Assembly: GCF_022809715.1 (NCBI RefSeq)
Contig: NZ_CP094460.1
Span: forward strand, 2,046,001 to 2,110,000
From: Burkholderia pyrrocinia
Lineage (GTDB): Bacteria; Pseudomonadota; Gammaproteobacteria; Burkholderiales; Burkholderiaceae
Direction of reading: 5' to 3'
Length of the DNA stretch: 64,000 nt
The notes beneath the pieces were generated by a model that did not search any database, had not been told where the DNA came from, and saw only the letters and a list, made by a program, of their open reading frames with translations. Each line of letters starts with the position of its first letter. Position 1 is the first letter of the stretch. A program made the position numbers and the translations under genes. Of this stretch, positions 25,775-36,915 are shown one piece after another.

Positions 25775-26788
25775 TCAGATACCGAGCTCGGCGCGCACGG
25801 CCTGCCAGTTCGCGCGCGTCATCAGCTTGCCGCTCGTCTGCGTATCGGCCGCCGGCGTCTTGCCGTTGCGGATCCAGTCGACGAGGTTCTGCGTGCTGTC
25901 CTTGCCATGGTTCGTCGAGCTGACCGCGATCGTCCCGTAGAAGCCGGTCGGCTCCTTCTTCTGGAACTCGGCGAACGCTTCGCCCGCGCCGTTGATGCCG
26001 ACGCCGATCACGTCGGCCGCCGGGATGTGCAGCTGTTCGGTCGCGCGCACCGCGCCGAGCACGGTTTCCTCGTTCAGCGCGTAGACCACCCATTTCTTCA
26101 CGTTCGGATGCCGCGCGAGCACCGGCGCGGCCGCGCTGAAGCCGCCTTCGTCGTCGGTCGTCTTCTGGGGCGCGTCGAAGATGTTCTCCTTGCGGAAGCC
26201 GTTCGCGAGCAGCGCCTGCGTCGCGCCGTCGGTGCGCAGCTTCGCGGTCGGCAGCTCGTAGTTGGTGATCCGCAGCGCGCCGACTTCCTCGGGCTTCCAG
26301 CCGCGCCGCTTCATCTCGTCGGAGATCGCCTGGCCGACCTGGTTGCCGATCTTGGTCGCCGACATCCCGAGGTGCGGCACGTTCGCGAGCGGCTTGCCGC
26401 TCGAATCGACGAGCTGGTCGTCGACCGTCACGAACTTCATGTTGTAGCGCTTCGCGCGCGACGCAATCGCCGGGCCGAGGCGCACGTCGGGTGCGCAGAT
26501 CACGAAGCCCTGCGCGCCCTGCGAACCGAGGTTGTCGATCGCGGCCAGCACCTTCTCGCCGTCGGGCGTGCCGATCTTCACGACCGAGAAATTCTCCTTC
26601 TGGCCGAGCGCGGATGCCGCGTTCTGCTCGTTGATGAACCATGCCTGCTCGGGCATCTTCACCAGGAAGCCGATCTTCAGCGGCGCGTCGGCGCGCGCGG
26701 CGCCCTGCATGCCGAGCGGTGCGATGCAAAGCGCGGCCAGCAGCGCGCGCAGGGTGTGTCGGCGAATCGTGTGAGTCGTGCGGGTCAT
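25775..26788 (-). CDS. araF: L-arabinose periplasmic binding protein
   Basis: The 337-residue precursor has a Sec signal peptide with twin Arg ([25 protein letters not shown]) and a mature start [17 protein letters not shown]. The whole sequence follows E. coli AraF closely, for example [43 protein letters not shown] and [10 protein letters not shown]. It binds arabinose in the periplasm for AraGH. The ATG at 26788 has AGGAGA six bases upstream, and longer open-frame starts were rejected. It follows the sugar dehydrogenase gene by 73 bases. Confidence 0.93.
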   Translation of the reverse strand: MTRTTHTIRRHTLRALLAALCIAPLGMQGAARADAPLKIGFLVKMPEQAWFINEQNAASALGQKENFSVVKIGTPDGEKVLAAIDNLGSQGAQGFVICAPDVRLGPAIASRAKRYNMKFVTVDDQLVDSSGKPLANVPHLGMSATKIGNQVGQAISDEMKRRGWKPEEVGALRITNYELPTAKLRTDGATQALLANGFRKENIFDAPQKTTDDEGGFSAAAPVLARHPNVKKWVVYALNEETVLGAVRATEQLHIPAADVIGVGINGAGEAFAEFQKKEPTGFYGTIAVSSTNHGKDSTQNLVDWIRNGKTPAADTQTSGKLMTRANWQAVRAELGI

Positions 26789-26861
26789 GTGGTGTCTCCT
26801 GGTATCGATTTGGATCTTCATCATTTGTCGTGCGCGGTCGCGGCGAAGCGCGCCGGCACGT

Positions 26862-28746
<1,885 letters not shown>

Positions 28747-28796
28747 GGTTCGGTCCTGCGTCGGTCGAAGCGGCGTTCAGCCGGAAAACAATGCGT

Positions 28797-30158
28797 TCAG
28801 GATTCGCGGGCGAGCGCGCCCGCGGCCGGCTGCGGCGCGCGCAGCGTCGCGCGGACCACGAACGTGATCAGCACCGCGAACAGCAGCGTCGCCGCGAGGA
28901 AATACAGGCCGGCCGCGAGGCTGCCGGTCGCCTGCTTGATCAGGCCGATGCCGTACGGCCCGACGTAACCGCCGAGATTCGCGAGCGAATTGATCGCGGC
29001 GATGCCGACCGCCGCGCTCGTCCCGCTCAGGAATTCGCCGGGCAGCGCCCATACGACGGCCTGGATCGAGTAAAGCGAGAACGCCGTGAGGCAGATGAAC
29101 AGGAACTGCAGTGCAGGCTGCCGCACCCATGCGCTCGCTGCCATCGTCAGCGCCGCGGCGGCCGACACGACGACGATGTGCCAGTAGCGTTCACGCGTGC
29201 GATCCGAATGACGCGGCACGACCAGCAGCCCGACCACCGCGAACAGGTACGGCACGGCGGACAGCAGGCCGGTGGCCGCGTCGCCCGCGCCGAACGCGTG
29301 AATGATCGTCGGCAGCCACAGCGACAGCCCGTAGATGCACAGCGGGAACGGCAGGAACAGCGCCGCGAGCAGCAGCACGCGCCGGTCGGCCAGCGTGGCG
29401 AGCGGATTGCGGTGCGCGTCGGGGCGGTACGTGTCGCGATCGGCGGCGAGCTGGCGCGCGATCCAGCGCCGCTCGTCATCGTTCAGCCAGCGCGCGCGGT
29501 CCGGCGCTTCGGGCAGCAGCCGCAGCGTCGGCCACACGAGCAGCACGGCCGGCAGGCCGCTGACGACGAACAGCGTCTGCCAGTTCGACAGCCCGAACAG
29601 CCCGTGCGTCGACAGCAGCCAACCCGCGAGCGGCCCCGTCACGATGCCGGCAATCGGCTGCGCGAGCACGAGCAGCCCGATCACGCGTGCGCGGCCGCGC
29701 ATCGGAAACCACTGCGTGAGGAAATACAGGATGCCCGGATACAGGCCGGCTTCGGCCGCGCCGAGCAGGAAACGCAACGCATAGAAGCTGGCCGGCCCCT
29801 GCACGAGCGCCATCGCCATCGTGATCACGCCCCACGTCGCGAGAATGCGCGCGAACCACACGCGTGCGCCGAAGCGGCCGAGCGCGAGATTGCTCGGCAC
29901 CTCGCACAGGAAATAGCCGATGAAGAACAGGCCCGCGCCGAGCCCGTACGCCGCGTCGCTCAGGCCGACGGCCGCGTTCATGTGCAGCTTCGCGAAGCCG
30001 ACGACCGTGCGGTCGACATAGGCCACCACGTAGATCAACGCGAGAAACGGCACCAGCCTGCGCGTGAGCGTGCGCATCAACTGCCGTTCGTCGACGGCGG
30101 CCGACGGGCCGGATTGAGCCGCGGCCGGTGTCGCGGACGGGTGCTGCGTCGTCGTCAT
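28797..30158 (-). CDS. MFS transporter, anion:cation symporter (ACS) family
   Basis: The 453-residue protein has twelve predicted membrane segments and ACS-family motifs: ALIYVVAYVDRTVVGFAKLHM in TM1, GYFLCEVPSNLALGRFGARVW near residue 90 and LLGAAEAGLYPGILYFLTQWFP near 130. Relatives carry sugar acids such as glucarate, galactonate and tartrate. Inside an arabinose operon that already has araFGH, it most likely imports an aldonate or uronate such as L-arabonate or galactonate. The ATG at 30158 has GGAG five bases upstream. It sits between the dehydratase and DapA-family genes. Confidence 0.87.
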   Translation of the reverse strand: MTTTQHPSATPAAAQSGPSAAVDERQLMRTLTRRLVPFLALIYVVAYVDRTVVGFAKLHMNAAVGLSDAAYGLGAGLFFIGYFLCEVPSNLALGRFGARVWFARILATWGVITMAMALVQGPASFYALRFLLGAAEAGLYPGILYFLTQWFPMRGRARVIGLLVLAQPIAGIVTGPLAGWLLSTHGLFGLSNWQTLFVVSGLPAVLLVWPTLRLLPEAPDRARWLNDDERRWIARQLAADRDTYRPDAHRNPLATLADRRVLLLAALFLPFPLCIYGLSLWLPTIIHAFGAGDAATGLLSAVPYLFAVVGLLVVPRHSDRTRERYWHIVVVSAAAALTMAASAWVRQPALQFLFICLTAFSLYSIQAVVWALPGEFLSGTSAAVGIAAINSLANLGGYVGPYGIGLIKQATGSLAAGLYFLAATLLFAVLITFVVRATLRAPQPAAGALARES

Positions 30159-30237
30159 CGTGTCTCCATGGGTGGGCTGCGCCGGCGTCGTCGCCGGTCT
30201 GCCCTGCTTCACCTGTGCTTCGCTTCTCGCGCGCCGC

Positions 30238-31989
30238 TCAATGCGAATGGCTCGGCACGTCCGCGCCGCGCGTGCCGACCAGGAAGTCGAGGTCGCACCC
30301 CTCGTCGGCCTGCAGCACGTGATCGATATACAGCCGCGCGTAGCCGCCCTTGCCGAGCTGGCCGGCCACGCCCGGCGCCGCGGTCGGATCGACGTCCGAC
30401 AGGCGGCGCTGCAGTTCGTCATCCGTGATGTCGAGATGCAGCGTGCCGGCCTCGCAGTCGAGCTCGATCCAGTCGCCGTTGCGCACCGCCGCGAGCGGCC
30501 CGCCGGCGGCAGCCTCCGGCGCGACGTGCAGCACGACCGTGCCGTACGCGGTGCCGCTCATCCGCGCGTCGGAAATCCGCACCATGTCCTTCACGCCCTG
30601 GCGCAGCAGCTTCGGCGGCAGCCCCATGTTGCCGACCTCGGCCATGCCCGGATAACCGCGCGGCCCGCAGTTCTTCAGCACGAGCACGGAGCTCGCGTCG
30701 ACGTCGAGCGCTTCGTCGTTGATCGTGGCCTTGTAGTGTTCGAGGTTCTCGAACACCACCGCGCGGCCGCGATGCTTGAGCAGCTCGGGGCTCGCCGCCG
30801 ACGGCTTCAGCACCGCGCCGCGCGGCGCGAGATTGCCGCGCAGGATGCGGATGCTGCCGTCCGCGATCAGCGGCCGGTCGAGCGGGCGGATCACTTCGTC
30901 GTCGTAGTTCGGCGCTTCGCGCACGTTGTCCCACAGCGACTTGCCGTTCACCGTCAACGCGTCGGGGTTCGGCAGCAGCCCGCCTTCGCCGAGCCGGCGC
31001 AGCACCGCCGGCAGCCCGCCCGCGTAATAGAACTCCTCCATCAGGAAGCGGCCCGACGGCATCAGGTCGACGATCGTCGGCGTGTCGCGGCCGATGCGCA
31101 TCCAGTCCTCGAGTTCGAGCGGCACGCCGATGCGGCCGGCGATCGCCTTCAGGTGAATCACCGCATTGGTCGAGCCGCCGATCGCCGCGTTCGCGCGGAT
31201 CGCGTTCTCGAACGCGGCGCGCGTCAGCACCTTCGACAGCACGAGCCCTTCGAGCGCCATCTCGACGATGCGGATGCCCGACATGTGCGCGAGCACGTAG
31301 CGGCGCGAATCGACGGCCGGAATCGCCGCGTTGTGCGGCAGCGTGACGCCGAGCGCCTCGGCCATGCACGCCATCGTCGACGCGGTGCCCATCGTGTTGC
31401 AGGTGCCGGCCGAGCGCGACATGCCGGCTTCGGCCGACAGGAAGTGATGCAGGTCGATCTCGCCGGCCTTCAGCGCCTCGTGCAGCTGCCACACGGCCGT
31501 GCCCGAACCGATGTTCTTGCCTTCGAGCTTGCCGTTCAGCATCGGCCCTCCCGACACGACGATCGCCGGCACGTCGCAGCTCGCCGCGCCCATCAGCAGC
31601 GCGGGCGTCGTCTTGTCGCAGCCGGCGAGCAGCACGACCGCGTCGATCGGGTTGCCGCGAATCGCCTCCTCGACGTCCATCGACGCGAGGTTGCGCGTGA
31701 GCATCGCCGACGGCCGCAGGTTCGATTCGCCGTTCGAGAACACCGGGAACTCGACCGGGAAACCGCCCGCCTCGGAGATCCCGCGCTTCACGTGCTCGGC
31801 GAGCTTGCGGAAGTGCGCGTTGCACGGCGTCAGTTCGGACCACGTGTTGCAGATGCCGATGACCGGCCGGCCGTCGAACTCGTGATCGGGGATGCCCTGG
31901 TTCTTCATCCAGCTCCGGTACATGAAGCCGTTCTTGTCATTCGTGCCGAACCATTGGGTGGAGCGCAGCCTGGGTTTTGTTGCCGACAT
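30238..31989 (-). CDS. IlvD/Edd family sugar-acid dehydratase, probable L-arabonate dehydratase
   Basis: The 583-residue protein is of the IlvD/Edd family. The three cluster-ligand cysteines are visible as ICNTW (Cys47), GCDKTTP (Cys124) and GTCNTMGTAST (Cys197), and the Ser/Gly-rich RISDARMSGTAYG lies near 485. The length and the SELTPCN motif fit the [2Fe-2S] aldonate dehydratases. It should dehydrate L-arabonate to L-2-keto-3-deoxyarabonate. It is the first gene of the eight-gene operon, with AGGA before the ATG and a divergent LysR gene upstream. Xylonate or galactonate as extra substrates cannot be excluded. Confidence 0.88.
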   Translation of the reverse strand: MSATKPRLRSTQWFGTNDKNGFMYRSWMKNQGIPDHEFDGRPVIGICNTWSELTPCNAHFRKLAEHVKRGISEAGGFPVEFPVFSNGESNLRPSAMLTRNLASMDVEEAIRGNPIDAVVLLAGCDKTTPALLMGAASCDVPAIVVSGGPMLNGKLEGKNIGSGTAVWQLHEALKAGEIDLHHFLSAEAGMSRSAGTCNTMGTASTMACMAEALGVTLPHNAAIPAVDSRRYVLAHMSGIRIVEMALEGLVLSKVLTRAAFENAIRANAAIGGSTNAVIHLKAIAGRIGVPLELEDWMRIGRDTPTIVDLMPSGRFLMEEFYYAGGLPAVLRRLGEGGLLPNPDALTVNGKSLWDNVREAPNYDDEVIRPLDRPLIADGSIRILRGNLAPRGAVLKPSAASPELLKHRGRAVVFENLEHYKATINDEALDVDASSVLVLKNCGPRGYPGMAEVGNMGLPPKLLRQGVKDMVRISDARMSGTAYGTVVLHVAPEAAAGGPLAAVRNGDWIELDCEAGTLHLDITDDELQRRLSDVDPTAAPGVAGQLGKGGYARLYIDHVLQADEGCDLDFLVGTRGADVPSHSH

Positions 31990-32065
31990 CGTCAGTCCTG
32001 TGGTGACGGGATACCGGCGCAGTCTAGGCAGAATTTTGATAACTCGCTAATGACGTTTTGAGCGA

Positions 32066-32092
32066 TTACGATATCGATTCCGATATCGATAT
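32066..32092. promoter_or_regulatory. Repeated CGATATCG palindrome in the divergent arabinose promoter region
   Basis: CGATATCG occurs at 32069-32076 and again at 32081-32088 with four bases between, so the pair is at once a direct and an inverted repeat. It lies just before the LysR start and about 80 bases before the dehydratase start on the other strand. It probably is the binding site of the LysR protein. Confidence 0.55.
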
Positions 32093-32103
32093 AAACCCGT
32101 ACG

Positions 32104-33054
32104 ATGACTGACGCCAGCCCGTGGGGCAACCGCAGCCGCCTGAAGACCCGCCAGCTCCTGCTGGTCGTCGCGCTCGCCGACGAAGGCAGCATTCATCGCG
32201 CGGCGGCCGCGCTGAACATGACGCAGCCGGCCGCGTCGAAGCTGCTGCGCGAACTCGAGGAATCGATCGGCGCGGTGCTGTTCGAGCGCCTGCCGCGCGG
32301 GATGCGGCCGACGCTGTACGGCGACGCGCTGATCCGCCACGCGCGCGCGGCGCTCGGCAGCCTCGACCAGGCGCGCGAGGAACTGGCCGCGCTGAAGGCC
32401 GGCCATCTCGGGCATGTGGCGGTGGGCGCGATCACGTCGCCCGGCCTGCGGCTGGTGCCGCCGGCCGTCGCCGCCGTGAAGGGCACGCATGCGGGCCTGC
32501 ACGTGTCGGTCGAGATCGACACCAGCAACGTGCTGCTCGAACATCTCGCGCAGGACAAGATCGACATCGTGCTCGGCCGGCTCTCCGCCGAACACGACAA
32601 GCTGCGGCTGCGCTACGAGCCGCTGATCGGCGAAACGGTGGCGGCGGTCGTGCGGCCCGGCCATCCGCTGCTCGCGCAGGCGCCGCTGTCGCTCGCGGAC
32701 GTGCAGCGCGCCGCATGGGTCGTGCCGCCGGCCGGCAGCGTGCTGCGCCATCGCTTCGAACTCGTGTTCCAGCGTGCGAGCCTCGCGCCGCCGGCGAACC
32801 TGGTCGAAACGTCTGCGCTGCTGTTCATCACGCAGCTGCTCGAACAGAGCGACATGATCGCGGTGCTGGCCGAGGACGTCGCGCGCTACTACGCGCGACA
32901 CGGGATCGTCACGGTGCTGCCGCTGGAGATGGATTGCCGGATGGACGATTTCGGGATCATCACGCGCACCGACCGGCTGCATTCGCCGGCCGTCACGGTG
33001 ATGGCCGATGCGATCCGGGCGGCTGCGCGGGAGGTTTACGGCGTCTCGCTGTGA
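32104..33054 (+). CDS. LysR family regulator of the arabinose operon (GbpR-like)
   Basis: The 316-residue protein has the LysR helix-turn-helix (ADEGSIHRAAAALNMTQPAASKLLRELEESIGAVLFERLPRGMRPT, residues about 26-70) and a two-lobe inducer domain. The strong match of layout to GbpR, which controls sugar-binding-protein genes in Agrobacterium and Azospirillum and answers to arabinose or galactose, is supported by divergent placement to the arabinose operon. No clear Shine-Dalgarno precedes the ATG. It converges with the OsmC gene. Confidence 0.85.
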   Translation: MTDASPWGNRSRLKTRQLLLVVALADEGSIHRAAAALNMTQPAASKLLRELEESIGAVLFERLPRGMRPTLYGDALIRHARAALGSLDQAREELAALKAGHLGHVAVGAITSPGLRLVPPAVAAVKGTHAGLHVSVEIDTSNVLLEHLAQDKIDIVLGRLSAEHDKLRLRYEPLIGETVAAVVRPGHPLLAQAPLSLADVQRAAWVVPPAGSVLRHRFELVFQRASLAPPANLVETSALLFITQLLEQSDMIAVLAEDVARYYARHGIVTVLPLEMDCRMDDFGIITRTDRLHSPAVTVMADAIRAAAREVYGVSL

Positions 33055-33174
33055 CGCGGTGGCGGGGGGTGCTGCCCGCTCGCGTCGATTTCTTCTTCGT
33101 GCACGAAGCGGGGCGCCATGCCTGCATTGCCGGGATAGTAGAAAAGCTTCATCGTGCTTTCCATCGCCAACGCG

Positions 33175-33651
33175 TCACGCCGCTGCGAACTCGATCACTG
33201 GTTCGCAGCGGATCGGGAAGTTGACCGAGTTCGCGATATAGCACTTCGCGTGCGCATCGTGATGCAGACGTTCCGCCCGCTCGCGATCGTCGCCGGTCTG
33301 GATGGTCACGTGCGGGCGCAGCACGATTTCGGTGAAGCGCCCCTGCTCGGGACTGTCGAGCATCGTCCCTTCCGCGTTGTCGACATACGCGAGCACGCGG
33401 ATACCGGCCTCGGCGCACAAATGCAGATACCAGAGCTTGTGGCACGCCGATGCCGACGCCAGCAGCAGGTCTTCGGGGTTCCAGCGCGACGCGTCGCCGC
33501 GGAAGGCCGCATCCGACGAACCGGGAATGTCCGGCTTCGAACCGGCACGGATCACATGATCGCGGCCATACTCGCGATACCCCGACGTGCCGGTGCCGCG
33601 GTTGCCCGTCCACTGCACTGCGACGCGATACTTGTGTTCGCCAGATGCCAT
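33175..33651 (-). CDS. OsmC family peroxide-detoxifying protein
   Basis: The 158-residue protein has an OsmC/Ohr fold: RWNPEDLLLASASACHKLWYLHLC near residue 60 contains the first catalytic Cys in SACH, and the second is in HHDAHAKCYIANSVNFPI near 138. Arg in GDASRW is also conserved. Such proteins reduce organic peroxides with thiols. The ATG at 33651 is preferred over one four codons earlier because GGAG lies six bases before it. The gene is divergent from a GntR regulator. Confidence 0.85.
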   Translation of the reverse strand: MASGEHKYRVAVQWTGNRGTGTSGYREYGRDHVIRAGSKPDIPGSSDAAFRGDASRWNPEDLLLASASACHKLWYLHLCAEAGIRVLAYVDNAEGTMLDSPEQGRFTEIVLRPHVTIQTGDDRERAERLHHDAHAKCYIANSVNFPIRCEPVIEFAAA

Positions 33652-33742
33652 CTCGCTCTCCATTGATGTCGGTTGCTTCCACCGGGCCCGATTTCATTTT
33701 ATGAAGCCCGCCAATGGCCGCCATTTTGGCACCGGAATTCCG

Positions 33743-33755
33743 TTTGGTATACCAT
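33743..33755. promoter_or_regulatory. Palindrome TGGTATACCA before the GntR gene
   Basis: A perfect 10-base palindrome (33745-33754) lies 33 bases before the GntR start, in the OsmC/GntR divergent region. It resembles the TnGT-n-ACnA operators of FadR/FCD regulators, so autoregulation is likely. Confidence 0.5.
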
Positions 33756-33786
33756 TATTCCAAATTGAAGTGAGGAACACCCAGGC

Positions 33787-34428
33787 ATGGAAGCCAAACT
33801 CGACTCCACGGCGGACGCGGTGGCCGCATCGCTGCGGGACATGATCGTCAACGGCGAACTGGAAGCCGGCGAGCGGCTCGTCGAGCGCGACCTGGCCGAC
33901 CGCTTCGGCATCAGCCGGATTCCGATGCGCGAAGCGATCCAGCGCCTGGAACGCGAAGGATTGCTGGACATCTTCAGGAATCGCGGCGCCGTCGTGCGCA
34001 TGCTGAGCGCGTCGGACGTGCAGGAGATCTACGATCTGCGCGCGCTGCTCGAAGGCGACGCGATCTACCGGAGCGTGAAGCGGCTCGACGACGAAACGCT
34101 CGCGCGCGCCGAACTCGTCCATCGCCTGCTCGGCGACGCGGCCGTGCCGCGCCGGCAAGGAGAACTGAACCGCGAATTCCACGCGTTGCTGTATTCGTGC
34201 TGCGGCAACGCGCGGCAGTTGAAGACGATCGGCGAACTGCGCAGCCAGGTCGAACGTTACGAGCGCCTGCAGGCCACGCTGCTCGCGGATACGCCGTCGT
34301 TCCAGGTCGAGCACGAGGAGATCCTGCAGGCGTGCCGCGAGCGCAATGCGCGCGCCGCCCGTTCGATGACGGTCGCGCATCTCGAATCGGCCAGAAGCAT
34401 CGTGATGCGGCTCGTCGAAGGCGGTTGA
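33787..34428 (+). CDS. GntR family regulator, FadR subfamily with FCD domain
   Basis: The 213-residue protein has an N-terminal GntR winged helix (ELEAGERLVERDLADRFGISRIPMREAIQRLEREGLLD, about residues 25-62) and an all-helical FCD domain (about 75-205) with likely metal ligands in DLRALLEGDAI, LNREFHALLY and the late VEHEEILQACRERNA. These proteins answer to small carboxylates. The target is not evident; the divergent OsmC gene and the gene itself are candidates. Confidence 0.87.
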   Translation: MEAKLDSTADAVAASLRDMIVNGELEAGERLVERDLADRFGISRIPMREAIQRLEREGLLDIFRNRGAVVRMLSASDVQEIYDLRALLEGDAIYRSVKRLDDETLARAELVHRLLGDAAVPRRQGELNREFHALLYSCCGNARQLKTIGELRSQVERYERLQATLLADTPSFQVEHEEILQACRERNARAARSMTVAHLESARSIVMRLVEGG

Positions 34429-34533
34429 GGCCTGCGCTGCGTTTGCGGTTTTTCACACCGCACGCGGCTGCGCGCCGGGCCGCGTCGATTGCGTCGGCAA
34501 ACTCGAAGCACTCTGTGCAACCACGCGCGATAT

Positions 34534-35571
34534 TTACCGCGTCGTGCGCCCACTCGGCACGCGGCCTGTCGTACCGCGCACCACCAGCCGCGGCAGCGAC
34601 GCGGTCCGCACGCGCGACGCATCGTCGATCCGGCCGCCCACCTCGCGCAGCGCGTTGAGCAGTTCGACCGCGAGGCCGGCAGCCTCGGCGGTCGGAATCG
34701 CGACGGTCGTCAGCGTGGGCCGCGTGTCGCTTGCCAGATGGATGTCGGTAATGCCGACGATCGACAGGTCGTCGGGCACGCGCCTGCCGCGATCGGCCGC
34801 CGCATGCATTGCGCCGATCGCCGGCAGGTCGTTGGTGGCGGCCAGCGCGGTCAGCCGCGGATGCGCGTCGAGCAGCCTGCCCGCCGCGCGCACGCCGCCT
34901 TCGATCGAATCGTGCTCGGCCGCGACGATCGACGCGTCGAGCCCCGCTTCGCGCATCACGTCGACGAAGCCGTCGTAACGCGCCGCCTGCACGCCGCTCG
35001 CTGCTCCGCCGACGATCACGCCGATGCGCTCGTGCCCGAGTTCGAGCAGATGCCGCGTCGCAATCCGCCCCGCTTCGCGGAAATCGATGGCCACGCACGG
35101 CAATCCGTCGGGCGGCGCGTCGGGCCGCTCCCACAGGCACAGCACGACCGGCACGCCGCGACGCGCGACGTCAAGCAGATCCGGCAGGTGCAGGTTCGCG
35201 TTGGTCACGAGAATGCCTTCGGAGATCGTGCCGGCGATCTGGTCGAGGTACGCGCGCCCCTGCAATGGATCTTCGTTCGTATTGCAGACGATCAGGAACT
35301 GTCCGTTGCGGCGCACCGCGCGCTCGACCGCCAGCGCGAACTCCGGATAGAACGGGTTCGCGATGCTCGACACCATCAGCGCGACCGTCGGCGCGCGCCC
35401 TTCCGCCAGCGCCCGCGCGGCAAGATGCGGCCGATATCCGAGCGCCCGCACGGCTTCCAGCACCCGCGCGCGCGTGGCCTCACCCACCCGTCCGCGGTCG
35501 CGCAGCACGTTCGATACCGTCGCGGCCGTCACGCCGGCGCGGCGCGCAACTTCATCCAGTGTCGCCATCAT
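34534..35571 (-). CDS. LacI family regulator of the beta-galactoside operon
   Basis: The 345-residue protein has a LacI helix-turn-helix (ATLDEVARRAGVTAATVSNVLRDRGRVGEATRARVLEAVRALGYRP) followed by a periplasmic-binding-like core (VALMVSSIANPFYPEF, IGVIVGGAASGVQAARYDGF, LAATNDLPAIGAM). It is divergent from the ABC/GH42 operon and a perfect LacI-type operator lies between them, so it should repress that operon until a galactoside binds. Two adjacent ATG codons (35571 and 35568) are possible starts; GAG lies just upstream. Confidence 0.88.
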   Translation of the reverse strand: MMATLDEVARRAGVTAATVSNVLRDRGRVGEATRARVLEAVRALGYRPHLAARALAEGRAPTVALMVSSIANPFYPEFALAVERAVRRNGQFLIVCNTNEDPLQGRAYLDQIAGTISEGILVTNANLHLPDLLDVARRGVPVVLCLWERPDAPPDGLPCVAIDFREAGRIATRHLLELGHERIGVIVGGAASGVQAARYDGFVDVMREAGLDASIVAAEHDSIEGGVRAAGRLLDAHPRLTALAATNDLPAIGAMHAAADRGRRVPDDLSIVGITDIHLASDTRPTLTTVAIPTAEAAGLAVELLNALREVGGRIDDASRVRTASLPRLVVRGTTGRVPSGRTTR

Positions 35572-35707
35572 TTGCTCACTATATGAGACGTCGATCCAGT
35601 ATTTGCTTCGCTCACCGAAGCGGCGCACTATCGCCGCACACCTTGCCGCCCGACCATCGGGCGCGACTCGGCCGCGATCGCATCGCCTCTTTTTTTGATC
35701 GCGATGA

Positions 35708-35719
35708 TTAAGCGCTTAA
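35708..35719. promoter_or_regulatory. LacI-type operator TTAAGCGCTTAA
   Basis: A perfect 12-base palindrome with the central CG typical of LacI/GalR sites lies 39 bases before the ABC ATPase start and about 136 bases before the regulator start on the other strand. Confidence 0.75.
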
Positions 35720-35757
35720 CCATGTGTGACGGCGCATTAGAACATGGAGCGGAGACA

Positions 35758-36906
35758 ATGGCGAGCATCTCGATGCGACGCGTGCAGAAAGCCTATGGCG
35801 ATCACGCGCCGGTCATTCGCGACGTCGATCTGGAGATCGGCGCGCACGAGTTCTGCGTGTTCCTCGGGCCGTCCGGATGCGGCAAGTCGACGCTGCTGCG
35901 CATGATTGCCGGGCTCGAGGACCTGAGCGCGGGCGAGCTGTCGATCGACGGCCGCCGCGTCGACGACGTGCCGGCCGCCGAGCGCGGCGTCGCGATGGTG
36001 TTCCAGAGCTACGCGCTGTTTCCGCACATGACGGTCTACGAGAACATGGCGTTCGGGCTCAAGCTCGCGCGCGTGCCGAAAGCCGAGATCGACCGGAAGG
36101 TGCGCGATGCCGCACGCATCCTGCAGCTCGACACGCTGCTCGACCGCAAGCCGAAGGCGCTGTCGGGCGGCCAGCGGCAGCGCGTCGCGATCGGCCGCGC
36201 GATCGTGCGCGAGCCCGGCGTGTTCCTGTTCGACGAGCCGCTGTCGAATCTCGACGCGGCGCTGCGCGGCCAGACCCGCATCGAGATCGCGCGGCTGCAC
36301 CGGCAGTTCGAACGCGCGAGCGTCGTCTACGTGACGCACGACCAGACCGAAGCGATGACGCTCGCCGACAAGATCGTGCTGCTGCACGCCGGCGCGGATA
36401 CCGCGCAGCACGGCAGCATCGCGCAGGTCGGCGCACCGCTCGACCTCTATCACCATCCGGCCAGCCGATTCGTCGCCGGCTTCATCGGCTCGCCGCGCAT
36501 GAACTTCCTGCCGGCCGTCGTCACCGCATCCGATGCCCGCCGCACGACCGTCACCGTCGCGCTTTCCGGCGAAACCTTCACGCTGCCGCGCGACGGCTCC
36601 GCGCTCCACGCCGGCGCAACCGTGACGCTCGGCATTCGCCCCGAGCACCTGACGCTCGGCGCCGCACGCGACGCGACGACGCTCGTGCGCGACGTCGCGC
36701 TCGTCGAACGCCTGGGCGAACAAACCTACGTGCATCTCGACCAGCCCGGCGGCACGCCGCTGATCGCGAAGTTGCCCGGCGACGCACACGTGCACAGCGG
36801 CGAACGCGTGCACGTGCATGCGCCGGCCGCGGCCTGCCATCTCTTCACCGAAGACGGCCGCGCGGTGCCCGCGTGTGCCGACGTCAACGTCCATCACTAC
36901 GCTTAA
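35758..36906 (+). CDS. Sugar ABC transporter ATP-binding protein (MalK/UgpC type)
   Basis: The 382-residue protein has an ABC domain (Walker A FLGPSGCGKSTLL near residue 36, Q-loop FQSYALFPHM near 84, signature LSGGQRQRVAIGRAI near 134, Walker B VFLFDEPLSNLDA near 155, switch THDQTEAMTLADK near 193) and a C-terminal regulatory TOBE region from about 240. This is the MalK/UgpC/MsmK form. It powers the two permeases encoded four and five genes on. GGAG precedes the ATG at 35758. It opens the galactoside operon. Confidence 0.93.
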   Translation: MASISMRRVQKAYGDHAPVIRDVDLEIGAHEFCVFLGPSGCGKSTLLRMIAGLEDLSAGELSIDGRRVDDVPAAERGVAMVFQSYALFPHMTVYENMAFGLKLARVPKAEIDRKVRDAARILQLDTLLDRKPKALSGGQRQRVAIGRAIVREPGVFLFDEPLSNLDAALRGQTRIEIARLHRQFERASVVYVTHDQTEAMTLADKIVLLHAGADTAQHGSIAQVGAPLDLYHHPASRFVAGFIGSPRMNFLPAVVTASDARRTTVTVALSGETFTLPRDGSALHAGATVTLGIRPEHLTLGAARDATTLVRDVALVERLGEQTYVHLDQPGGTPLIAKLPGDAHVHSGERVHVHAPAAACHLFTEDGRAVPACADVNVHHYA

Positions 36907-36915
36907 GGATCGCGT

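Noticed and set aside
24207..26729. Fusion of AraF and AraG suggested by one long open frame
   Set aside because: The upstream part is out of frame with araF; araF is complete in its own frame with a signal peptide.
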